From Klebsiella pneumoniae (GTDB lineage Bacteria; Pseudomonadota; Gammaproteobacteria; Ga0077536), in contig CAMCBY010000242.1 of NCBI GenBank assembly GCA_945873015.1, forward strand, positions 1-6,552: a stretch of DNA of 6,552 nt. Direction: 5' to 3'. Every line of letters begins with the position of its first letter. The first letter of the stretch is position 1. The position numbers and the translations under genes are program-made. Below the pieces are notes generated by a model. It made no database searches, was not told the origin of the DNA, and saw only the letters and a program-made list of their open reading frames with translations. Shown here in pieces: positions 1 through 6,072 of the stretch.

Positions 1-293
1 AGCGGCACCAACAGGCACAACACCACCAGCAGGCCGCGGCCGCTGCCACTCGCGGGCGCGCTGACAGCGGCTGCGGGCAGAGCTTCGAGCACCGCGCGTT
101 CGAGTTCCGCGCGCAGCGCCGGCGCGACGGTGGCATCAAAGTCGCCGGCCGCCAGATCAGCGTCGAATTCCCGCAGCCGGCGCAGTTGATCGTCGGTCGC
201 GGCGGCTGTATCGCGCTGCGTGCGGCGCAGCGGCAACCACAACAGTGCGAGGGCCAGCGCGGTCAGCGCTGCCAGCGCCAGCCAGAAGCTCAT
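1..293 (-). CDS. ccmI: CcmI (CycH-like), cytochrome c biogenesis factor, N-terminal part, cut by window edge
   Basis: Partial gene: 97 complete codons are visible and the frame is still open at base 1. CcmI is a membrane protein that binds apocytochrome c and presents it to the CcmF/CcmH heme ligation complex; the full family protein ends in a periplasmic TPR domain, which would lie outside the window. Visible parts are a first membrane helix (about residues 3-22, rich in Leu and Ala), a charged cytoplasmic loop with a likely helical stretch (about 36-72, with the family-like RLREFDADLAAGDFD and RAELERAVLE segments), and the start of a second membrane helix from about residue 86. This two-helix plus charged-loop arrangement is typical of the CcmI N-terminus. 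The ATG overlaps the ccmH stop as ATGA, and GGAG (304-301) lies 7 bases upstream. It is a separate gene from ccmH here, whereas in E. coli the two are fused. Assignment rests on position plus topology and is strong, but the TPR part is unseen. Confidence 0.88.
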   Translation of the reverse strand, partial: MSFWLALAALTALALALLWLPLRRTQRDTAAATDDQLRRLREFDADLAAGDFDATVAPALRAELERAVLEALPAAAVSAPASGSGRGLLVVLCLLVP

Positions 294-754
294 GGCGCCT
301 CTCCGTGCTCGGCGAGGGCGGCGGCCAGGCGCGCACGCTCGGCGGCGTCCAGCGGCGCCGGCGGCGGCGCACGGCGGCGGCTGAGGGCAAACACCACGCC
401 AATGGCGAGCACCAGCAATACGAACGGGCCCAGCCACAACAGCCAGGTCGAGCCCTTGAGCGGCGGGCTGTAGAGCACAAAGTCACCGTAGCGGGCGACC
501 AGATAATCACGAATCTCGCCGTCGCTACCGCCCTTTTCGAGCAAACGACGGACTTCATCGCGCAAGTCCTGGGCGAGTTCGGCGTGGGAGTCTTTCAAGG
601 TCTGGTTCTGGCACACCAGGCAGCGCAGTTCTTCCAGCAGCACGTCATAACGCGCGGCGAGGGCAGGGTCGCTGAACGAGGCGGGCGCATCGGCCGCTTG
701 CAGGACGTTGCCCAAGCTCAACAACAGGCTCAGCAACACAATACGCAGCGCCAT
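290..754 (-). CDS. ccmH: CcmH (CycL/Ccl2-like) thiol-disulfide protein of heme ligation
   Basis: 154 residues. CcmH is a periplasm-facing, membrane-anchored thioredoxin-linked protein that reduces the CXXCH cysteines of apocytochrome c before heme ligation and works with CcmF and CcmI. The sequence shows an N-terminal signal peptide (about residues 1-20, cleavage plausible after LQA), the family motif LRCLVCQNQ with the redox pair Cys45 and Cys48, the following helical region (SHAELAQDLRDEV, RDYLVARYGDFVLYSPP at about 82-98) and one membrane helix at about 103-124, then a short Pro/Ala-rich cytoplasmic tail. The length matches the short, unfused CcmH; there is no TPR extension. The ATG shares one base with the ccmG stop (TAATG), and AAGGA at 768-764 lies 9 bases upstream. 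It ends in an ATGA overlap with ccmI. Identification is firm. Confidence 0.96.
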   Translation of the reverse strand: MALRIVLLSLLLSLGNVLQAADAPASFSDPALAARYDVLLEELRCLVCQNQTLKDSHAELAQDLRDEVRRLLEKGGSDGEIRDYLVARYGDFVLYSPPLKGSTWLLWLGPFVLLVLAIGVVFALSRRRAPPPAPLDAAERARLAAALAEHGEAP

Positions 755-1299
755 TACTGGCCGTCCTTTTCGAGGCTCGTCAGCAGCGGCAGCAGTTGCT
801 GATTCAGCACCTCGTTGCTGAGCGGGCCGATGTGTTTGTAACGAATCACGCCCTTGGCGTCGATGAGGAAGGTTTCCGGCACACCGTAAACACCGAGATC
901 GAGGCCTAGCTTGCCCTGCGGATCAAACAGCGTCACCCGATAGGGATCGCCGCGTTGCGCCAACCATTGGCGGCCGGCGTCGAGTTCATCGTGATAATTG
1001 AGGCCGACCAGCATGATGCTGCCGGCGCGCGCGAGTTCGAGCAGCAGCGGATGTTCATCGCGACACTGCGCGCACCACGACGCCCATACGTTGAGCAGGA
1101 ACGGGCGACCGAGCAGGTCTTGTCGTTGCACGGTCTGATCGGGTGCCGCGAGTGTGCCGAGCGCGAATTCCGGCGCGGCTTTGCCAATCAGCGGCGAAGG
1201 CACCAGCCGCGGATCGCGCTTGAGACCGATGCCGAGAAAGACCGCCAGTGCTACAAACAGCAGCAACGGAACGGCGAAACGCATCGGCATCATTTTCAC
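754..1299 (-). CDS. ccmG: CcmG (DsbE), membrane-anchored periplasmic thioredoxin-like protein
   Basis: 181 residues. CcmG is a specialised thioredoxin that passes reducing equivalents from the DsbD/CcdA membrane reductase to CcmH and/or apocytochrome c. A single N-terminal membrane helix (about residues 8-25) anchors a thioredoxin fold. The active site reads WASWCAQC, with Cys76 and Cys79; the cis-proline loop is GVPETF (Pro141), matching the DsbE signature. The intervening dipeptide Ala-Gln differs from E. coli CPTC. The start is the GTG at 1299, which makes a GTGA overlap with the ccmF stop like other junctions of this operon; GAGG at 1313-1310 is 10 bases upstream. In-frame ATGs at 1293, 1290 and 1284 are alternatives that would only shorten the cytoplasmic tip. 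Identification is firm; only the exact start is uncertain. Confidence 0.96.
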   Translation of the reverse strand: MKMMPMRFAVPLLLFVALAVFLGIGLKRDPRLVPSPLIGKAAPEFALGTLAAPDQTVQRQDLLGRPFLLNVWASWCAQCRDEHPLLLELARAGSIMLVGLNYHDELDAGRQWLAQRGDPYRVTLFDPQGKLGLDLGVYGVPETFLIDAKGVIRYKHIGPLSNEVLNQQLLPLLTSLEKDGQ

Positions 1300-3272
1300 G
1301 AACTCGCCGCCTCGGTGGGATTGCCGCGCACCACCTGCCGCGCCGCGACCCGTCGAAAGCGTCCATCACACATCGCGATCACGCCACCCGCCGCCATAAA
1401 AATTGCGCCCAACCACAACCAGCGCACGAAGGGTTTGACGCTCAGGCGCACGCTCCAGGCCTGCTTGTCGAGTGGTTCGCCGAGCGAGATATAGATGTCG
1501 CGCGTCAGGCCAGGGTCGATGCCGGCCTCGGTCATGGGCATGCCGCGCACCTGATAGTTGCGTTTCTCGGCCGCCAGCAGCAGGGGGGCGCCGCCCGGCC
1601 GGGTCACTTCGAAACGCGCTTCGGTGCCGTTGTAATTCGGGCCCTTGAGGGGCGCCGCGGCGGTGAAATGAAAGCTGTAGCCACCGAGTTCCACGCGATC
1701 GCCGGGTGCCATGCGAGTGTGGAGGTCGAGCGTATTGAGGCTGACCAGCGTCACGCCGATGATGGTCACGGCAAAACCGAGATGCGCGACATGTTGTCCG
1801 ATATAGGCCGCCGGCAGTTGCAGCAGGGCGCGCCACGGCGCATGGCGTTGACGGCAGCGCTGCACCACGCCGCCGATGCTGGTCACTATCACCCAGGCGG
1901 CGAGCGCGAGACCGAAAGCCGCGCGCGGCGAACGCGCTTCGCTCATCGCCGCCAGCGCCGCACCGAACAGCAGCACGGTGCCGAGCAGTGGCATGCGTAA
2001 CTCTCGGCACAGAGTTGCGAAACGATCCTGTTTCCAGCGCGCATGCTGGCCAAGCCCAAGCAGTACCACCAGCGGCGTCATGACCGGCACAAAAACATTA
2101 TTGAAGTAGGGCGGGCCGACCGACAGCTTGCCCATGTTGAGCGCGTCCAGCACCAGCGGGTAGAGCGTGCCGAGCAGCACCGTACCGCAAGCCACCGTCA
2201 GCAGTACGCTGTTGGCGAGCAGGAAAGTCTCGCGCGAGGTGGTGGCATAACTTGCACTGACGCCCATGCTCGCGCCGCGCCACGCATACAACATCAACGC
2301 ACCGCCGATCACCAGCACCAGGAAGGCGAGGATGAACACGCCGCGCGCAGGATCGCTGGCGAAGGCATGCACGGAAGTCAGCACACCTGAGCGCACCAGG
2401 AAGGTGCCAAGCAGGCTCAGGCCAAACGCACCGATAGCGAGCAGCACCGTCCAGCTTTTGAATACATCGCGTTTCTCGGTTGCGGCCAGCGAATGGATCA
2501 GCGCGGTGCCTAGCAGCCATGGCATGAATGAGGCGTTTTCAACCGGATCCCAGAACCACCAGCCGCCCCAGCCGAGCTCGTAATAGGCCCACCAGCTACC
2601 GAGCGCGATGCCTAAGGTCAGAAAGCTCCATGCGAGCAGCGTCCACGGCCTTGCCCAGCGCGCCCAGGCGCTGTCGAGGTGGCCGCCGATGAGGCCCGCG
2701 ATGGCGAAGCTGAAGGCCACCGAAAAACCGACATAGCCGGTGTAGAGCATGGGCGGGTGAATGACCAGACCGAAGTCCTGCAGCAGCGGATTCAGATCGG
2801 CGCCATCGGCCGGCGGCGGCAACTCGCGCAGGAAAGGATTGGAGGTGATGAGCATGAACAGCAGGAAGCCGATGCTTATGACGGCCATCACCGCCAGCAC
2901 GCGCGCGACAAACGCCAGTGGCAGGCCGCCGCTGGCGAAACTGACCGCACACGACCACGCCGCGAGCAGCAGCACCCACAACAGCAGTGAACCTTCGTGG
3001 GCGCCCCACAAGGCCGAAATGCGGAACGCGAGCGGCAAGGCCGAGTTGGAATTGGCGGCGACGTAAGCCACCGAAAAATCGTTGCTGATAAAGGCGTGCG
3101 TCAGGGCGGCAAAAGCGAGCGCGATGAATACGAGCTGCGCGCGCGCCGCCGGCCGTGCCAGCGACATCCACAACACATTGCCGCGATGGGCGCCGACCAG
3201 CGGCACGACGGCCTGCAGCAGCGCGATAGCGAGCGCCACCGCCAGAGCAAAATGGCCGAGTTCGGGGATCAT
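1296..3272 (-). CDS. ccmF: CcmF, heme lyase subunit (heme handling protein family)
   Basis: 658 residues, close to the 647 of E. coli CcmF. This large polytopic inner-membrane protein is the core of the holocytochrome c synthetase: it accepts heme from holo-CcmE and attaches it to the CXXCH cysteines of apocytochrome c. The periplasmic WWD domain reads WGGWWFWDPVENASFMPWL (about residues 235-253), essentially the family consensus. His172 (IHPPMLYTGY), His302 (VHAFASDP) and His260 (ALIHS) correspond to E. coli His173, His303 and His261, the ligands of the WWD heme and one ligand of the buried b-heme; the second b-heme ligand is most likely His497 in the HLG motif (His494 is near). More than a dozen hydrophobic segments span the protein, with a large soluble periplasmic loop at about 515-612 before the last helix (616-634). 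The ATG forms an ATGA overlap with the ccmE stop, preceded by only a weak AGG, so coupled translation is likely. Identification is certain. Confidence 0.99.
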   Translation of the reverse strand: MIPELGHFALAVALAIALLQAVVPLVGAHRGNVLWMSLARPAARAQLVFIALAFAALTHAFISNDFSVAYVAANSNSALPLAFRISALWGAHEGSLLLWVLLLAAWSCAVSFASGGLPLAFVARVLAVMAVISIGFLLFMLITSNPFLRELPPPADGADLNPLLQDFGLVIHPPMLYTGYVGFSVAFSFAIAGLIGGHLDSAWARWARPWTLLAWSFLTLGIALGSWWAYYELGWGGWWFWDPVENASFMPWLLGTALIHSLAATEKRDVFKSWTVLLAIGAFGLSLLGTFLVRSGVLTSVHAFASDPARGVFILAFLVLVIGGALMLYAWRGASMGVSASYATTSRETFLLANSVLLTVACGTVLLGTLYPLVLDALNMGKLSVGPPYFNNVFVPVMTPLVVLLGLGQHARWKQDRFATLCRELRMPLLGTVLLFGAALAAMSEARSPRAAFGLALAAWVIVTSIGGVVQRCRQRHAPWRALLQLPAAYIGQHVAHLGFAVTIIGVTLVSLNTLDLHTRMAPGDRVELGGYSFHFTAAAPLKGPNYNGTEARFEVTRPGGAPLLLAAEKRNYQVRGMPMTEAGIDPGLTRDIYISLGEPLDKQAWSVRLSVKPFVRWLWLGAIFMAAGGVIAMCDGRFRRVAARQVVRGNPTEAASS

Positions 3273-3715
3273 GGTTGGGTCGCCTGCTGTGTTTGCCCGT
3301 CCTTGAGCGCCTGGGCCACTTCGGGTGGCATGTAGTTCTCGTCGTGTTTCGCCAGCACTTCGCTGGCGACGAATACGCCGGCCTCATCGAGCTGTCCGAT
3401 GGCGACGATACCCTGCCCCTCGCGGAACAGGTCGGGCAGGATGCCGCGGTAGGCAATCGCACGCTCCTGTGCAAAATCGGTGACCTTGAAGCGCACCGTG
3501 AGATCCTTGGCGTCGCCGCGATCAACACTGCCCTTGACCACCATGCCGCCGAGGCGGAATGGCCGGTTTGACGGCGCTTCGCCGCGTGCGACCTCGGCCG
3601 GGCTGTAGAAATACATGAGGTTCTGGTTGAAGGCGGTCAGGATCAGGGCGACCGCAATGCCTACGCCAAGCACGCACAGCGCGATGATCAGCATCCGTTT
3701 ACGACGCGGTGTCAT
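3269..3715 (-). CDS. ccmE: CcmE, periplasmic heme chaperone
   Basis: 148 residues. CcmE binds heme covalently through a histidine and carries it from CcmABCD to CcmF. The sequence begins MTPRRKR, a short positively charged cytoplasmic tip, followed by one membrane helix (about 9-29) and a small beta-barrel (OB-fold) domain. The heme site is in VLAKHDENYMPPEV: His124 matches E. coli His130 and Tyr128 matches Tyr134. FRLGGMVVKGSV (about 53-64) and FKVTDF are also family-typical. The reading frame stays open upstream to 3877, but those 54 codons run antiparallel to no known CcmE sequence, so the ATG at 3715 is chosen; it has a clear GGGAG (3726-3722) six bases upstream. The start lies inside ccmD (17-base overlap), and a strong inverted repeat ends at the first base of this ribosome binding site. 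Ends with an ATGA overlap into ccmF. Confidence 0.98.
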   Translation of the reverse strand: MTPRRKRMLIIALCVLGVGIAVALILTAFNQNLMYFYSPAEVARGEAPSNRPFRLGGMVVKGSVDRGDAKDLTVRFKVTDFAQERAIAYRGILPDLFREGQGIVAIGQLDEAGVFVASEVLAKHDENYMPPEVAQALKDGQTQQATQP

Positions 3716-3881
3716 GGTTTTCTCCCAGCGCCTCGCGGCGCGCGAGGCGCTGCAGCGCGGCGCTTTCGGCGCGGCGCGGCAGCACGATATTGATGACCAG
3801 CAGCACCGCCGCGAGTGCGTAGGAACTCCACACGTAGGCACCGTAGCCGCCCATGTGCAGAAAGGCTTCCACACCACTCAC
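3699..3881 (-). CDS. ccmD: CcmD, small membrane protein of the heme export complex
   Basis: 60 residues, similar to the 69 of E. coli CcmD. CcmD is a one-helix membrane protein that joins CcmABC and is needed to release holo-CcmE from CcmC. The N-terminus contains the family-typical MGGYGAYVWSSY (about 10-21), followed by a membrane helix (about 15-35) and an Arg/Glu-rich cytoplasmic tail (36-60), as expected. The start is a GTG at 3881 that overlaps the ccmC stop as GTGA; AGGAG at 3894-3890 is ideally placed 8 bases upstream. The last 17 bases overlap the start of ccmE. Codons of the tail (residues about 44-52) form a perfect 12-bp inverted repeat, described separately. Confidence 0.95.
   Translation of the reverse strand: MSGVEAFLHMGGYGAYVWSSYALAAVLLVINIVLPRRAESAALQRLARREALGENHDTAS
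3722..3726 (-). promoter_or_regulatory. Ribosome binding site of ccmE
   Basis: GGGAG six bases before the ATG at 3715, inside the ccmD reading frame. It settles the ccmE start against the longer open frame reaching back to 3877. Its first G is also the last paired base of the adjoining hairpin. Confidence 0.8.
3726..3752 (-). repeat. Perfect 12-bp inverted repeat (hairpin) just before the ccmE ribosome binding site
   Basis: The arms 3726-3737 (CAGCGCCTCGCG) and 3741-3752 (CGCGAGGCGCTG) are exact reverse complements around a 3-base centre. In the transcript they would form a 12-bp, very GC-rich stem inside the end of ccmD, finishing on the first G of the GGGAG that serves ccmE. There is no run of U after it, so it is not an intrinsic terminator. 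Confidence 0.85.
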
Positions 3882-4630
3882 GGCGCGCTCTCCTGGTGAC
3901 GGACCAACTCGCGCACCCAGCTTGTATTGCGGTCGTAGTCGAGGATTTCACTGCGCACCCTGACCAGTAGTGACCAGGCGAAATAGCACTGAAAGGCGCT
4001 GATCATGACCAGCAGCGGGATCAGCATGTCGATATGGATGGAAGGTTTGGCAAACTTGGTCACCGTCGCGCCCTGGTGCAGGGTGCTCCACCATTCGACG
4101 GAGTAGTGAATGATGGGGATGTTGACGACCCCGATCAGCGCCAGCACGGCGCCGGCCCGTGCACCGGCGCGACGGTCGTCGAGCGCACCGTGCAGTGCAA
4201 TCACACCGAGATAGAGAAACAACAGGATCAGTTCCGAGGTCAGGCGCGCGTCCCACACCCACCAGGTGCCCCACATCGGCTTGCCCCACACCGAGCCGGT
4301 CACCAGCGCCAGAAACGTGAAAGAGGCGCCGAGCGGGGCGCAGGCGCGCGATACGATTTCAGCAATCTTGAGCTTCCACACCAATGCCACGCCGCCGGCG
4401 ATCGCCATCGCCATGTAGACAAACATCGACATCCACGCCGCCGGCACATGTACGTACATGATGCGGAAGCTGTCGCCTTGTTGATAATCGGCCGGCGCGA
4501 GCAGCAGGCCGCCGACCAGACCCCAGCCGAAAAGGATGAGTGTGATGCCGGCCAGCCACGGCGTCAGGGTGCGGCTCAGGCGATAAAAATGCATGAGCGA
4601 GGCGTACTTGTGCAGAAACGCAAAATTCAC
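3878..4630 (-). CDS. ccmC: CcmC, heme-handling membrane protein that loads heme onto CcmE
   Basis: 250 residues, about the E. coli length. CcmC is a six-helix inner-membrane protein of the heme handling family; it presents heme at its periplasmic WWD domain and is sufficient for covalent attachment of heme to CcmE. The WWD motif is WGKPMWGTWWVWDARLTSEL (about residues 115-134), nearly consensus. The two axial heme ligands are His61 (MYVHVPAAW) and His185 (TLHQGATVT), matching E. coli His60 and His184; VNIPIIHYSVEWWSTLHQ is also characteristic. The start chosen is GTG at 4630: the resulting N-terminus NFAFLHKYASLMHFYRLSRTL has the usual family shape (N-W/F-x-x-H-K...FY), and GAGG (4639-4636) stands 5 bases upstream. 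An ATG at 4594 would cut off this conserved part. It is the only gene of the operon not overlapping its predecessor; the gap to ccmB is 78 bases. Ends in a GTGA overlap with ccmD. Confidence 0.98.
   Translation of the reverse strand: MNFAFLHKYASLMHFYRLSRTLTPWLAGITLILFGWGLVGGLLLAPADYQQGDSFRIMYVHVPAAWMSMFVYMAMAIAGGVALVWKLKIAEIVSRACAPLGASFTFLALVTGSVWGKPMWGTWWVWDARLTSELILLFLYLGVIALHGALDDRRAGARAGAVLALIGVVNIPIIHYSVEWWSTLHQGATVTKFAKPSIHIDMLIPLLVMISAFQCYFAWSLLVRVRSEILDYDRNTSWVRELVRHQESAP
3890..3894 (-). promoter_or_regulatory. Ribosome binding site of ccmD
   Basis: AGGAG eight bases before the GTG at 3881, within the last codons of ccmC. Its quality supports the GTG as the start of ccmD. Confidence 0.8.
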
Positions 4631-4637
4631 GAAGACC

Positions 4638-4709
4638 TCATGAACGAACGCACGGCGGCTGCGCGCATCGTGCCGGGCTTGGGAGTGACGAGGACAGGAT
4701 AAGTTGCAT
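4638..4709 (-). other. Possible micro-ORF bridging ccmB and ccmC
   Basis: A 23-codon frame fills the only gap in the operon. Its ATG (4709-4707) shares a base with the ccmB stop (TGATG), and its TGA (4640-4638) overlaps the GAGG that serves ccmC, 7 bases before the ccmC GTG. The peptide (MQLILSSSLP at the start, two cysteines) resembles nothing I know. It could relay ribosomes from ccmB to ccmC by termination and restart, or be a chance frame. There is no good Shine-Dalgarno of its own. A second 13-codon frame (4668-4627) ends in a GTGA overlap with the ccmC start. Confidence 0.25.
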
Positions 4710-5383
4710 CAGCTCATGCGGATTCTGAGGGCTGCCGCAGTCGCCCACGGCGTCAAGGTCAGGGCCAGAACCAGGAGGCCGGTCAGGAAGTACAGCTCAC
4801 CCGCGACCGGTAGCCCGAGTGCGGCATTGGCCGTGGCGGAGGCACCGAAAATGAGCACGGGAATGTACAACGGCAGGATCAACATTGCCAGAAGCAGGCC
4901 GCCGCCGCGCAGACCCACGGTCAGGGCGCTGATGGCCGCGCCAATGAGACTCATGCAGACACTGCCTAACGCAAGTGTGGTGAGCAGGGTGCCGAGCAGG
5001 GCGGGTTTTAATTCCAGCGACAATCCGAGCGGAATGGATAACAGCAGTACCGGCAGTCCCGACAGCAGCCAATGGGCGAGCGCCTTGCCGAGCCCAAGCA
5101 GTGGCAACGATGCGCCACCTACCACCAGCACCTCAAGCGTGCCGTCGGCATAGTCGGCGCGAAACAAAGCCTCCAGCGACAGCGCACTGGCGAGCAGCGC
5201 CGCGACCCACACCACACCCGCCGCGACCCGCGACAGCAACGCGCTGTCGGTGCCGAGCGCGAACGGGAACATGAGGATACACAGTGCAAAGAACAGCAGC
5301 GGATAGAGTGCCTCGGCCTGATTGCGTACCGCGCGCAGCAATTCGCGACGTACTACCGCGGCAATGATGGTGAAAGCGTTCAC
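4709..5383 (-). CDS. ccmB: CcmB, ABC transporter membrane subunit
   Basis: 224 residues, the usual length. CcmB is the membrane partner of the CcmA ATPase; the CcmAB complex uses ATP to release heme-loaded CcmE from CcmC/CcmD. The sequence has about six hydrophobic segments (about 27-43, 53-70, 103-122, 130-155, 160-182 and 195-215). Family landmarks are the N-terminal RREL..AVRNQAEALYPLLFF (12-32), the cytoplasmic D-G-T-L-E element at 80-84 and the conserved RGGGLLLAMLILPLYIPVLI stretch at 159-178. The start is GTG at 5383, overlapping the ccmA stop as GTGA; I see no Shine-Dalgarno sequence there, so translation is probably coupled to ccmA. The stop shares a base with a potential ATG (TGATG), discussed as a possible micro-ORF. 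Confidence 0.97.
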   Translation of the reverse strand: MNAFTIIAAVVRRELLRAVRNQAEALYPLLFFALCILMFPFALGTDSALLSRVAAGVVWVAALLASALSLEALFRADYADGTLEVLVVGGASLPLLGLGKALAHWLLSGLPVLLLSIPLGLSLELKPALLGTLLTTLALGSVCMSLIGAAISALTVGLRGGGLLLAMLILPLYIPVLIFGASATANAALGLPVAGELYFLTGLLVLALTLTPWATAAALRIRMS

Positions 5384-6009
5384 GGGCGCACGTCGGCCAG
5401 CGGCACGACCCGCACCGCGTGGCGCGAGTCAAAGGCCTGATGGGTGGCGATCAGTACCGTGCCGCCGCCATCGACATGGCTGTCAATAATGGACTCGACC
5501 AGGGCGCGACTGGCGACATCGAGCGCAGTGAACGGTTCGTCGAGCATCCACAGCGGTGCGGCAAACAGGATCAGGCGTGCCAGCGTGACACGCTGGCGTT
5601 GACCGGCCGACAGGTAGCGCACCGGGCGCTCGGCAAACGCGCCGGCGTCGAGCGCCTTGAGCGCGGCGGCGATGCTGGCGCGGCGCGGCGCGGCACACAG
5701 GGTGGCAATAAATTCGAGATTCTCATAGGCGGTGAGTTCGGCATTCAAGCCGCCCTGGTGGCCTATGTAATTGAGCATGGCGCGAAAATCGGCGGCACGC
5801 TGCAGGCGTTCGCCGCGCCAACTGATGGCACCGGCATCGGGTGTGACCAGGCCGGCGAGGGTTTTCATGAGGGTGGTCTTGCCGCTGCCGTTGGCGCCCG
5901 TCAGGTGCACGACACTGGCCGGTGGCGCATCGAAGCTCAAGGCGTCGAACAGCACCCGTTCGCCACGTTCCACGCGCAGGTCGCGCACTACGAGACCGGA
6001 GTCATTCAT
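5380..6009 (-). CDS. ccmA: CcmA, ABC transporter ATPase of heme maturation
   Basis: 209 residues from the chosen ATG. CcmA is the cytoplasmic ATPase of the CcmAB complex. All ABC motifs are visible: Walker A GANGSGKTT (38-46), Q-loop at GHQGG (Gln85), signature LSAGQRQR (133-140; the Ccm-type LSAGQ in place of LSGGQ), Walker B LWMLDEP (153-159, Asp157 and catalytic Glu158), D-loop TALD (161-164) and H-loop His190. The protein is a single short nucleotide-binding domain, as in the family. Start choice: the frame could be extended to GTG 6036 or TTG 6039, but CcmA proteins normally begin just before the first strand (here LVVRDLRVERGERVLF), so ATG 6009 fits; no clear Shine-Dalgarno precedes it. 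First gene of the ccm run, 63 bases after the upstream unknown gene, so it may be either read through from it or served by a promoter I cannot see. Confidence 0.96.
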   Translation of the reverse strand: MNDSGLVVRDLRVERGERVLFDALSFDAPPASVVHLTGANGSGKTTLMKTLAGLVTPDAGAISWRGERLQRAADFRAMLNYIGHQGGLNAELTAYENLEFIATLCAAPRRASIAAALKALDAGAFAERPVRYLSAGQRQRVTLARLILFAAPLWMLDEPFTALDVASRALVESIIDSHVDGGGTVLIATHQAFDSRHAVRVVPLADVRP

Positions 6010-6028
6010 TGGTTTGAGCGTCGCAGGG

Positions 6029-6045
6029 TCAGGCACCAAGCCTGA
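6029..6045 (-). repeat. Short inverted repeat in the ccmA leader
   Basis: Arms TCAGGC (6029-6034) and GCCTGA (6040-6045) around 5 bases would form a 6-bp stem between the upstream gene and ccmA. No U run follows, so it is at best a weak transcript structure. It covers the potential TTG 6039 and GTG 6036 starts. Confidence 0.4.
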
Positions 6046-6072
6046 ACGGTCCGCGCCAGTCGCGGCGCCGAC

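Noticed and set aside
245..802. Plus-strand open frame of 185 codons across ccmH and ccmI
   Set aside because: It lies antisense to two recognised genes, is Gln/Arg-rich with no family features, and is the usual by-product of GC-rich codons on the opposite strand. The same applies to plus-strand frames at 1248-2000, 4034-4702, 5419-6045 and 5771-6517.
2596..3528. Minus-strand open frame of 310 codons overlapping ccmF and ccmE
   Set aside because: It is out of frame with both, Arg/Ala/Gly-rich low-quality sequence, and the overlapping frames carry unmistakable CcmF and CcmE motifs.
3716..3877. Upstream extension of ccmE to 3877
   Set aside because: The 54 extra residues are Cys/Arg/Ser-rich, would lie almost wholly over ccmD, and precede a normal CcmE N-terminus that has its own ribosome binding site.
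4149..4170. 7-bp GC inverted repeat with an 8-base loop in ccmC
   Set aside because: Internal to an intact gene in an Ala/Arg/Gly-coding stretch, no U run; repeats of this size are expected in such GC-rich sequence.
4631..4708. Transcription terminator in the ccmB-ccmC gap
   Set aside because: Only a 5-bp pairing with a long loop could be found and there is no U run; the operon presumably reads through.
5579..5597. 19-bp dyad (9-bp arms around one base) that resembles an operator
   Set aside because: It sits inside ccmA on the codons of the conserved RVTLA segment after the ABC signature, far from any promoter; the codon choices explain it.
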